Below, one piece after another: positions 12,101 to 24,600 of a stretch of 64,000 nucleotides of DNA (position 1 is the first letter of the stretch; each line of letters starts with the position of its first letter). The position numbers and the translations under genes were made by a program. The DNA comes from Vanessa cardui. Its lineage: Eukaryota; Arthropoda; Insecta; Lepidoptera; Nymphalidae. Where the stretch lies: NCBI RefSeq assembly GCF_905220365.1, contig NC_061152.1:2717001-2781000 (forward strand), read 5' to 3'. The notes beneath the pieces were generated by a model, which was not told the origin of the DNA, searched no databases, and worked only from the letters and a program-made list of their open reading frames with translations.

Positions 12101-15100
12101 TAATTATATGCATACACATTACGTCTGTAATCCGTATACTCGTCACTACATAGCGGGTTAGAAAGATAATCTAGTAACTGACAGAAATATCACCTAGTTT
12201 ATAATCATACTAATAACGGGAAATACCAATGTAATGAGGACGACAGAACACAAATCATAAATGTTGCAAAACAAAATAGGGGCGGCAAAATTTGAATAGC
12301 CAACTAGCCTACCAGCGGCAGATTTGTAAATCCGCCACTGTTGGCTGTAGAATATCTGATGGGTGGTACCATTAACTTACTTGAGCTGATCATGTGTGAC
12401 GTGCTTCAAGCTGTTACGGAGATGACGCTGTAACGAACAGACAGACGAAAAGGTGATTTCGCAAGACGCGCAGTACGCCCTCTTCGATGGACTGCTGCCC
12501 TTATTCTGAAACCATTGGCTATTTGACAATGCGAAAAATAAAGTGTCAATTATTGTAATCAGTGTATATTATGAGTTTAAAAATGGTTATTTACTAACGA
12601 AAGTTGAAAATAATACTCAATATATTCAAAAATCCATAAATAAAAAAGCAAATTTTCAAACGTTTGTCACGTGACCCAAAACGCTCCTGATTGGCCAATC
12701 AATCAAAGTGGCGAAACAGTCACCGTGACAAAAGTCACCAGTGCGCGCTAGTTCTTATATCATAAACGTGAAAGTAACTCTGTCTGTCTGTCGCTCCTGA
12801 ACTGTCAAACCGCTGAACCGAATTTGATGATATTTTTTACAAACTTTAAATCCAGGACAGGACACAGGCTTCTTTGCCAAACACATGACTACTAACGACC
12901 TAAAACGCGACTACTAGCACAGTCGGGGTAAGAAAAGGTTCGTCACCTTAAGATCTATTATCGTGTGCTCAGTATGATCGATCTGCTTTACCGATCGAGA
13001 GTATATGACACTGACAGACATATTTTGACAATTCAGCAGAATATATCACATCTATGACTAATTACGTCATTAAAAATATTTCACGTTGATATAAAATCAG
13101 ACGTACTCCAAAGATGTTACACTATTTTGAACCAAGTTGTAACTATGTAAGTTTAATTTTATATTCAGTTGTCAGTTCAGTGCTTTAGTTTCAAAAGGTA
13201 CCAAGAGACGACGACTTGATAAAGTATTTGAAAACTGACGAAGGTTTTCTTACTCTGACTGTACATGGAAATAAAACTCTCTTCACACTGACCTCCGTGT
13301 CGTGCTTCTCCAAATGTCTCTTCAGACTGGTCTTCCACCTGAACACTTTGTCGCACACCGTGCACGGAAACTCGTTCTGCGATTCGTGCACTGTGCTGGA
13401 ATTAAAACACAGTGTTTATTTTTATCGGAATCGTGGTCACCATCGCTTTTAAACATTGTTTTACGAAATTACTAATCAACGATCTTAGGGGCTATTCATT
13501 GATGACGTAAGACGATTTAGGAGGGGGGGAGGTATCCATGTCGTTGTTTTCTTACAAAATGGTGGGTAGGAGAGCCGATAGTTTTTAGGTAAGATCAAAA
13601 AAATCCAAATTTGACTAACAATCAAAACAATTCCTAAATGTGTTCGTGCAAGCCCGCCTGGGTAGGTACCACCCACTCATCAGATATTCTACTGCCAAAC
13701 AACAGTACTCAGTATTGTTGTGTTCCGGTGTGAAGGGTGAGTGAGCGGGAACTATAGGCACAAGGGACATAACATCTTAGTTCCCAAGGTTGGTGGCGCA
13801 TTGACGATGTCAGGAATAGTTAATGTTTCTGACAGCGTCATTTTCTATGGATGATGGTGACCACTTACCATCAAGTGGCCCATATGCACGTCCGTGAAAA
13901 TAAAAAAATAGTTGTTTTTTTCAAAAATAAACCTTGTTTTTCTTAAGCTTCGTATGTAATAAATATTAAACAGGTTGGAGGGTGTCAGTCTATCCTTATT
14001 TTTTTCTTATAATTTGGGTCAAAAACTAGTAATAATAGTCTTACGTTATAAATTAATGACCCTTTATGGTCTCGTCATTTCGTATAAATAAATAATATTT
14101 CACCGGTTTCAGATATGGTTACGAATACGAAATTTACGATAGTATGTTTAGATACTACATATATCGTACAGCGTATACCAATGGAAGTAAGTAGATGAAC
14201 AAGCCCTAAATTTATATACGATTTTTTAACCCAACTATATTGTGCACTACTGTTTATCTATACATATAATAAAATTAGAGTGTCTGTTTGTAACATTGAA
14301 ATAACAGCTTTTACTAAAGACATGTATGTATACACAGTACATGTGCTAAAATATATTCTTTTTAAATTTTTGTGTGTTTGTTATCTAATCTTTGGAACGG
14401 CTGGACCGATTTTGATGGGACTTTCATTGAGAGATAGCTGATGTAATGAGGAGTAACTAAGACTTTAGTTAGTAATATCAGTACAGGTACTCACAGGCGA
14501 TGGTTCATGAGCCCAGCTCGGTGACTGAAGGTCTTGTCGCACTGCGAGCACGCGACGCGAGCCTTGTGCGTGTCACGGTGGATTCTGTGGCTGTCTATCG
14601 ACCTGAGAAAATGAGAAGATGCTATACATTGAAATTTTATCAAAATCGGTCGAGCATTTCTTTCTTTTTTTTTAAACAGGATTTTTTGACCTGCTGGTCA
14701 ATGGGTAACACCGCCGACAGACATTGGTACCGCAAGAAATAACACCAACGCGTTACTAATCCAACCAATGTTATATCCCTTGTACTTGCTGTTACACTGG
14801 CTCACTCACCTTTCAAATTTGAACACAAAATAACTAAGTATAGCTTTTTGGGTTATCTGATGAGCGGTTGTTACCCAGTCCGGCTAGCACTCGGCCATCT
14901 TCATCATCAGCCAACTTCTCATCAAATCTCCCGCTATACATCAATTCTTATTATTCTGTTTTGATTCAAAAGTAACTAAGATGTTATATCCCTTCTGTCT
15001 GTAACACTCGTTCGCTCTTCAAAACCAAAACCCAACAATATAAAAAGACTATTTTTTGTGTGGACGGTACCTACCAAGACTGTCTTCAACAAAATTCTAA

Positions 15101-18100
15101 CACGAAATAAAATAATGTCGTACAGTAAATAAGTAAATTTTGGACAACATCACATATATTACTCTGATCCCAATGTAAGCAGCTGACGCACTTGTGTTGT
15201 GGAAGTTCTGAAGTAACGACGACACCACAAAGGTTGCGTCCAGGACCCCCGTTAGACCATAAGTAAGACCCAGACCGATTAACAGCTCCTTTTTCGACCT
15301 GATTGCTAGAAAAAGTTTAGTAGTTTTCTATGTCGTCTCGGGTCTGGGTGTTTGTGCCGTCGTTACTTCTGATCTTCCACAACACAAGTGCGTTAGCTGC
15401 TTATATTGGGATCAGAGTAATGTATGTGATGTTGTCCAATATTTATTTACTTATATGTGTTTAGATGTTTCAAGAACGAACAGCAAACATAGCAACTATG
15501 TCATATTATATGATACTCACTTGGAAACCTTTCCACATATATTACATTTGTACTTCTTGAGCGTGATGTCGTGTCTTTTGAACATATGCTGGTACATGGC
15601 CTTTAGATCTGAAGACCGCTTCTTACAGACAGCACATTCATACCTTTAAACAAAATTATTAATTAATAATAATAACTAGCAACCCGGCCCCTACTAAATA
15701 TACTACAGAATTTGTTTATTTACGTTATCACATTAGAAACTTCTAAAATTATCAGCGTTTCTTTACTATATTGTCCGTGTGTTATATACAAAAACCTTCC
15801 TCTCGAATAACTCTATCTATGGTCAAAAATCGCATCAAAATCGGTTGCGTAATTTCAAATATCAAAGCATACATGTGGACAGACAATGGTTTTTGTTTTT
15901 TTTTTTTTATGGTATTAGTTGGCGGCGCATATGGGCTACCTGATGGTAAGTGGTCACCATCATCCATAGACAATGACGCTGTAAGAAACATTAACTATTC
16001 CTTACATCGTCAATGCGCCACCAACCTTGGGAACTAAGATGTTATGTCCCTTGTACCTGTAGTTATGGTAAGTGGTAGGCGACTTTGTTTTATACTATGT
16101 AATAATAGTGACATCAAATTTCCCACTACTGGGATATAGCCTACTCTTTTGAGGAGAAGTTTAGGAACATATTGCACCACGCTGCCCCAGTGATAGTGGA
16201 TTTACATGTGGCAGAATTTCTATGAAATTAGACACATGCAGGTTACCTCACTATGTTCTCCTTTACCATCAAGCTCGAGATGAATTATAAACACAAATCT
16301 TCCCCTACAATCAAAACGCCATGTCGAATCCACAATGAACACCACAGATAATTAAATATCGACCAATGACGTCACATCAATTGAAGGTCAATTGTTTATT
16401 CATTAATTTCTACCAATGAAACAACTAACACAAGTTGTACAGTACGACACAACTTGATGTATAATCGGCGAAATTCGTAAAACCGATCACATCCGAATTG
16501 AGTACGCCATCCCAAATTATCAATATTTATTTCTCATGTGAATATGATCTTTACACAAACGTAATAACTTCTAATATCGTATGACCTAATATATTCGTCA
16601 ATTCGACGCGTCGCTTTCCACGCACTTCTGTCTCGGGTCGAACTGACGCGGGAATCTATAGCGACGAATAGCGTCGAGTGGCGCGATAGCGAGCTGTTTC
16701 TGTTGGTTGTGTGAATCGGTTTTATTGAATTTTCCGATGCTACATCTATACGTACCTTTTCGTATGCCTCCTGTAGTGCGCTGTAAACGCCTCTACTGTT
16801 GATATAATAGTTTTACATATTGAACAAATGAAATTGCCGGGTGTCTGAAAGGAAAAACAATTGCTTACAAAGATATAGTGAACTAACTATAACTTGGCGG
16901 TAGGGCTTAATGCAAACCAGACTGAATACGTATCACTCATCAGATATTCTGCGACAAACAGCAAGATTTGGTATTGTTCTGATCCAGTTTGAAGGGCAAG
17001 TGAGCTAGTTTAGATTTTCACAATGAACATAACATACTTTACTCCCCGCCCCGGTTTCGAAAACAAACATAAATAAAATTTTAACAAAAAGAAAAACCGA
17101 CTTCAAACAAAACACTATTTTAAAACAAATGAATATGCACGAAAAAGTAATAAAAATAATTGCGTATTCAACATATTTTTTAGAGTCTTCCTAAGTTAAA
17201 TGAAATGAAAAATATTAGACTACTTAAAAGTCGATTTACGATTATATAATGTAGTTATAGTTATTGGTATATTTGGAGCCGGTGTCAGCCACGGTGCCCT
17301 TGCCCCAACAATCAAAAGAAAGAAGCGATACGAGCCCCTTGATTGATCCAGTATATTATTGTGTAAAAGGTAATTTGTAAAAAACATATTTGTTAAAGTA
17401 TTCTCGTATTGTTTTTTGATAGATATACTGTAGGGTTTTATTGGCTGACACCGACTCCAAATATAACAATAATTATAACTACATGATATAATCGTTAATC
17501 GACTTTTAAGTAGTCTAATATTTTTCATTTCATTTAACTTAGGAAGACTCTAAAAAATATGTTGAATACGCAATTATTTTTATTACTTTTTCGTGCATAT
17601 TCATTTGTTTTAAAATAGTGTTTTGTTTGAAGTCGGTTTTTCTTTTTGTTAAAATTTTATTTATTTTTTGATTTTAAGTGAAGCTGATGTTGACTAACTA
17701 ATTTTTTTTAATATGGATTGATTAAGCGTTCCGTTCGTTTATATGATTCAGAAACTACTTCGAGGACAATTTCAAAGGAAACTTGCGAATAAAGCAAAAA
17801 TAGACTTTCGAAAATGCGGATTTAATACGTCACGCGGCGTAAACTACAAGGATCCCTCGAAAGAGCTGTAATCGAACTCAGCAAAAAAACTTCAAAGTTT
17901 TTTCAAAAGACCAACTATATTTCGTACATCATATGACATCACATCACATACACAAAATTTGATTAAAGATAGTAAGAAATTCTGCCCTATATCGCACCCT
18001 AACTACGAGCCGTATAGGAGTTCCATCACTACATAGTATAAAACAAAGTCGCTTTCTCTGTCCCTATATCGTTAAATCTACGCAACGGATTTTGATGCAG

Positions 18101-18717
18101 TTTTTTTTAAAAGATAGTGTGATTCAAGGGGAAGGTTTGTGTAAATAATACATGAACAATATAGTAAAGAAACACTGATAATTTTAGAAGTTTGCGATGT
18201 GATGTCGTATATAAACAAATTCTGTAGTATATTTAGTTTCAGTATTGCACCCGTGCGAAGCCGGGATGGGTAGCTAGTTGATTATAATATTCGACTATGA
18301 TAATTACATAAACATAACCATATTACGGAAGGTGACTCAAATATCCAAATAACCTATAAATAAAAGATTCGACCGAGTATCGCTAACGTGCTCCTCAGAA
18401 TTGTTCCGTTCCCTTCCGTTCCGTTTCTTTGTCATGGATCCTGTGCTCAGAACCTTACCAAACTTTCACCAAATTACCCTTGAAGTATATATTTTATAAT
18501 AAAAAAAGAATTATCAAAATTGGTTAACGTGATTTTCAGTTATTCACCTATTTGTCGCGCATATACGTAATGCAAATTTAAGACTTATGTCGTTTTCACA
18601 TGGATACCATCATCGGAAAAAAAAATAAAAAAAATGGGACCCCACGGGAAGCACTACCTTTCAAACAAAAAAAAAATTATCAAAATCGGTCCACGCAGTG
18701 AAAAGTTATGAGGTAAC

Positions 18718-18755
<38 letters not shown>

Positions 18756-21570
18756 GACGAATTGATAACCTCCTCCTTTTGGAAGTCGGTTGAAAATATT
18801 CTACAAAATTATTAACTTCTAAAAATTTTCAGTGTTTCTTTACTATATTGTGCATGTATTGTACATATAACCCTTCCTCTTGAATCACTCTATCTAATAA
18901 ACGAAACCGCATCAAAACCAGTTGTGTAATTGGAAAGATCTAAGCATTTTACTTGGTGGTAGGGCTTTGTGCAAGCCCGTCTGGGTAGGTACCACCCACT
19001 CATCAGTTATTCTACCGCCAAACAACAGTACTCAGTATTGTTGTGTTCCAGTTTGAAGGGTGAGTGAGCCAGTGTAACTACAGGCACAAGGAAACTTAAC
19101 ATCTTAGGTCCCAAAGTTGGTGGCGCATTGACGATGTAAGGAATAGTTAATATTTCTCACAGCGTCATTGTCTATGGGTGATGGTGACTTACCATCAGGT
19201 GGCCCATATGCTCGTCCGCCGACATATACCATAAAAAAAAAACATAGCAACAGACAGTAAGCGACTTTGTTTTGTACTGTGTAATATCTACCTCGTGTTT
19301 CTTCGAATGATGGGCCTTTTGTGATGAAGCACAGTTGAATAGGATAAGGCACGTTTCGCACTTGTACTGAGCGCGTACGAAACTGTCTCTGTTCGCGAGA
19401 CGCGATCTCTCCTTCTGCATTTCGTCGTAAGACAGATCAACGGTTAGGATCTTCTCTGATACTCCCTTCTTGACCTGGAAAAATTCAACCAGTTGTTAAA
19501 ATACATTTATTTCGAGGTATCCGTTTATATAATAAAATTCCGCAATCATTTTTAACTTTGCCGTTTCGTTTATTCAAAACGTTTATAAAAATATACAACA
19601 ACAACAACAGCCTGTAAATTCCCACTGCTGGGCTAAAGGCCTCCTCTCCTTTTGAGGAGAAGGTTTGGCACATATCAACGTTTTTAAATCTTGTATCGAA
19701 TAATATGCCTTTTTACTGATGTGTATTTTTTATATATTATTTTTATTGAGTCGAGATGGCCCAGTGGTTAGAACGCGTGCATCTTAACCGATTAATCGGG
19801 TTCAAGCCCAGGCAAGCACCGCTATATATATATGTGCTTAATTTGTGTTTATAATTCATCTCGTGCTCGGCGGTGAAGGAGAACATCGTGAGGAAACCTG
19901 CACGTGTCTAATTTCATAGAAATTCTGCCACATGTGTATTCCACGAACCCGCATTGGAACAGCGTGGTGGAATATGTTCCAAGCCCTCTCCTTAATGGGA
20001 GAGGAGGCCATTAGCCCAACAGTGGGAATTTACAGGCTGTTGTTGTTGTTGTTTAAATGTTTGTCACGTGACACAAAACGCTCCTGATCGGCCGGGTCTA
20101 TGATGACGTCACTTGCTTGTTAACCTTGCTTGCCTACTATATGTACCACTGTATACTATACTGTGTACACAAAATGACTTATCAATAATTAGGTCCGTAA
20201 TAATGATTACTGGCTATATAGGTTTTTTCTTTTCCGTTTGACAGTTAACTTGTATTCTAGAACGATCTCGAATATGTCAAAACAATAACAAAATCCTTTG
20301 ACAGCGATACATTGCTTGCTTTTTCAACACTAGCCTAACAAATACGAACCTTTTTATTAGTTTTCTTCGCAGTTTCATCATCCTTCTCGTTGACGTCACC
20401 CAGTAAAGACTGGATCTCTTTATCCAAATCTTCAACATCCATATCAGAGTTGCGGGAACCATCCAAAGAATCTTCTAGGAGAATCAAATATAGTACGACA
20501 CAAATTAGATGTAGCGTCGGAAAATGCAATGGAATGAAAATAAAACCGATTACTGCCGATTTACAAAACCAATAGAAACAGCTCCCTATCGCGCCACTCG
20601 ACGCTATTCGTCGCTATAGATTCCCGCGTCAGAGAAAGCAAGTGCATGTAAATCGACGAATATATTAGGTCATATGATATTACAAGTTATTACGTTTGTG
20701 CAAAGATCATATTCTGTCTGTCTGTTTGTTCCGACTAATCTCTGGAACGGCTGGACCGATTTTGACGGGACTTTCAGTGGCAGTTAACTGATATAATAAG
20801 GAGTAACTTAGGCTACAGTAATATTTCTTTTTGTTAAATTCAAACGCGTTCAAGATCGCGGGCACAGCTAGTATAGCTTTATAAATAGACCATTCAAAAG
20901 TAATTGTAAAGTTTGAACAAAATATTTTTTGAATTAAAGTATGCATTATCTTGTAACGCCTTGTTTAGTAATGTGATATATGAGTCTAAATATGCATGTG
21001 CATGCATGCGCATGGAACATATGTCCGTATACGTTACCTGTGTCCGATTCCATTTTCAAATCGTCCATTTCCAAAAATTCATTTTCAACTTTCAATTTCG
21101 ATTCCATTGCTAAACTCTTATTTTGTGCTGTCTGTAAATAAATTAAATATTTAATTTTTAATACCAAACAATATTTATACGACTTTCTTAGGGAGCCTAT
21201 GTGAGTAAGAAAAATAAATCACAATATTATGTATAAATGTTTTCTACTAAAAGTGTGACGTCATACTGGCAGTGGGACTTTGACAATAACATTGATTGTT
21301 ACCAAAAAATATTTTATTTTTTTTTATTTATAATATATATCAACAATTTAATTTCTAAAAGTAAAATAAAGTAACAGCATGTAAATTTCCCACTGCTGTG
21401 ATAAGGCCTCCTCATCCATTGAGGAGAGGGTTTGGAACATATTCCACCACGATTCCAATGCGGGTTGGTGGAATGCACATGTGGCAGAATTTCGATGAAA
21501 TTAGACACATGCATCCTCACGATGTCTTCCTTCACCGCCGAGCACGAGATGTATTATAAACACAAATTAA

Positions 21571-21608
<38 letters not shown>

Positions 21609-24600
21609 GTGCTTGCCTGGGTTTGAACCCGCAATCATCGGTTAAGATGCACGCGTTCTATCAGTTTATTTTAAAACAATATACATATAGTAATATTATT
21701 CAACTATATACAAATATCAAAACATATGTTACATTGATATTAAGTCAGTTATCTCCAATTGCTCTCCCCTAAAACCCGCCCCGAAAATCCCCTAAACCCT
21801 GATTATTTCATTGATTTTAATACAACAAACTCACCCTCTTTTTATTAAGATTCGTATCCACTTCATTACTTGTATTTAAATCGTCATTTTTATCATTCAA
21901 ATTTAAATCCAAATGTTCACTATTGTTTGATTTTTTTTCCAAATCTGTAACAGAAAAATTTAAATAAAAATCATTACATAGTATTAAACAAAGTCGCTCA
22001 CCGTTGTCTCTCCCTATGTATGCTTAGATTTTTAAAATTACGCGACGGATTTTGATGCGGTTTTTTTTCAATAGATAGAGTTATTCGAGAGGAAGGTTTT
22101 TGTATATAATACATAGACAATATAGTAAAGGATACACTGATCATTTTGGAAGTTTCTAATGTGATGTCGTAAATAAACAAATTCTGTAATATATTTAGGC
22201 AAACAGCAAAAGAGCTGCCTAAATACACTTTGTCCTGTTGTCTGTACAGTCAAACAGACAGACAAACAACAGGAAATACTCTATAGGCTTTGATTTGATT
22301 TTCGAATGCATTGGAAATTCTTGAGTAATTACACAAGGGACATAACATCTTTCGCAGACAATAAATTAAAAAAAAAGCCAAATTATAGTCAAGTTACAAC
22401 AACAACAACAGCCTGTAAATTCCCACTGCTGGGCTAAAGGCCTCCTCTGCCTTTGAGGAGAAGGTTTGGAACATATTCCACCAAGCTGTTCCAATGCGGG
22501 TTGGTGGAATGCACATGTGGCAGAATTTCTATGAAATTTGTCACATGCAGGTTTCCTCACGATGTTTTCCTTCACCGCTGAGCACGTGATGAATTATAAA
22601 GACAAATTGAGCACATGAATCAGCGGTGCTTGCGTGTGAACCCGCAATCATCGGTTAAGATTCACGCGTTCTAACCACTGGGCCATCTCGACTCAGTCAA
22701 GTTACAGTGTTCTATATTCAAATTCAAAAACAAACCATTCCTCCATTCAATCTTCACATCCTTGTAATCCGTTCTCAGTTCAATGGCGACGGGATCTTTC
22801 TGGAAACGCGCGTTCCTTTGCCGAGATTTATTCGATCTTGTAACGTTCTGAAAGAAATGTTTTATAGTACGACACAACTTAGATGTATCATCGGCAAAAT
22901 TCGTAAAACCGATCACATCCGAATTGAGTACGCCATCCCAAATTATCAATATTTATTTCTCATGTGAATATGATCTTTACACAAACGTCATAACTTGTAA
23001 TATCACATGAAATATATTCGTCAATTCGACGCGTCGCTTTACACGCACTCGCTGTCTCGGGTCGAACTGACGCGGGAATCTATAGCGACGAATAGCGTCG
23101 AGTGGCGCGATAGGGAGCTGTTTCTGTTGGTTGTGAATCGGCAGTGATCGGTTTTATTGCATTTGCCGATGCCACATCTCAATTGTGTCGTACTTTACAT
23201 TTTGTGATAATTATTGGTAGCAAACCGCTTCCTTACGACAGACCCAGTTATGCGACGTCTCGGAGGCGGCCGAGACGTCAGTAAATTCACTCAGTGTTAG
23301 AATCACTCCCCACCGATTTCGTTCTGAGCCGAGGTGCGATCTCATAGGAGACACCCTCAGGACGAACTTTAGTTTTAATTTAGTTTTAATTTAGAGCCCC
23401 GCGCTCAACCTCAGGGCAGGGGACATTAGTTCTCGCCCGAAAGTCAGGTGACGCTGTGAAGGCCAGTAGGGCCAACAGCAATACATAACACACAAAAAAA
23501 AAAAGCTTCCTTACGTAACGGCGCCAGATAGTCTAATTTCTCTTTCTCTCACGCAAACGTCAGACTCTTTCTGTCTCACTCTAACAGCTCTAGCCATATT
23601 TCGAAAAGTTTAAGTTATCACTTCTACCGGCGTTCCGATACGTGCATGTATTTCGCTTGTAAAACGTTAATCTAAGGTTTTTTTTTATTTTTATTCAACC
23701 TAATTGATTATACAAACAATTAAAATCAAAAAAATCACATAGAGTTGATTTTACCTTCATTATTTGACATAAGAGTTGCGACCAAGATAAATTTTCTAAT
23801 TGGCTATTTGACAATGCGTAAAAAAAAATTGTCAATTATTGCAATCAGTATATATTATGAGTTTAAAAATGGTAATTTATTAATGAAAGATGAAAATAAT
23901 AAAAAAAATCCATAAATAAACGTTTGCCACGTGATACAAAACGCTCCCGATTGGCCGGGCTTAATCAAGTCACTTGCTTGTTAACCTTGCTTGCCATATA
24001 GTAATATGTACCACAGATTAAAATACAGGCAAGTGACGTCACCGACCCCATTACGGTCTCGTATTGTCCAAATAGCGTTTTCGCGCGTTATTTAAATATG
24101 GAATTTTTAATATGATAATTTTCGGCAAATATGTACTGGAAATAAAAAGATCACCTCTTATTGGATTCCTAACCTCTAAATAATATAAAATGGATTTTAA
24201 AAACCAGTCAAATAGCCAATTATAGAAACAATAGAACACAAAATCGTTGGAAGTCTTTACGTACCTTCCTTTTCTTTCTATCCGTCTTAACGTCACAGAG
24301 CACCGTTTGTATTGCCATCTCTGGTTCCGTATCTGAGACATCAGTGGTAGCGTTACCGTTTTGTTTCTCACACTTATTTATATCTGAAAAAGATATAAAT
24401 TATAAGACAAGTACATTTAGTTAAATAAAACAACCAATTTTGAAAATAAAAACACCTCTATATGTAATATCATAACATGATTAGCTAAAAGCACTTGTGT
24501 TGTAAAAGATCAGAAGTAACAATGGTACGAACACCCAGACCCAAGACAGCATAGGGAACTAAGGAACTTATTCTATATTGACTCGGCAGGGAATCAAACC

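Noticed and set aside
19748..19830. A tRNA gene.
   Set aside because: The A and B boxes belong to the SINE-1 head; no cloverleaf can be completed and the text continues into the SINE body.
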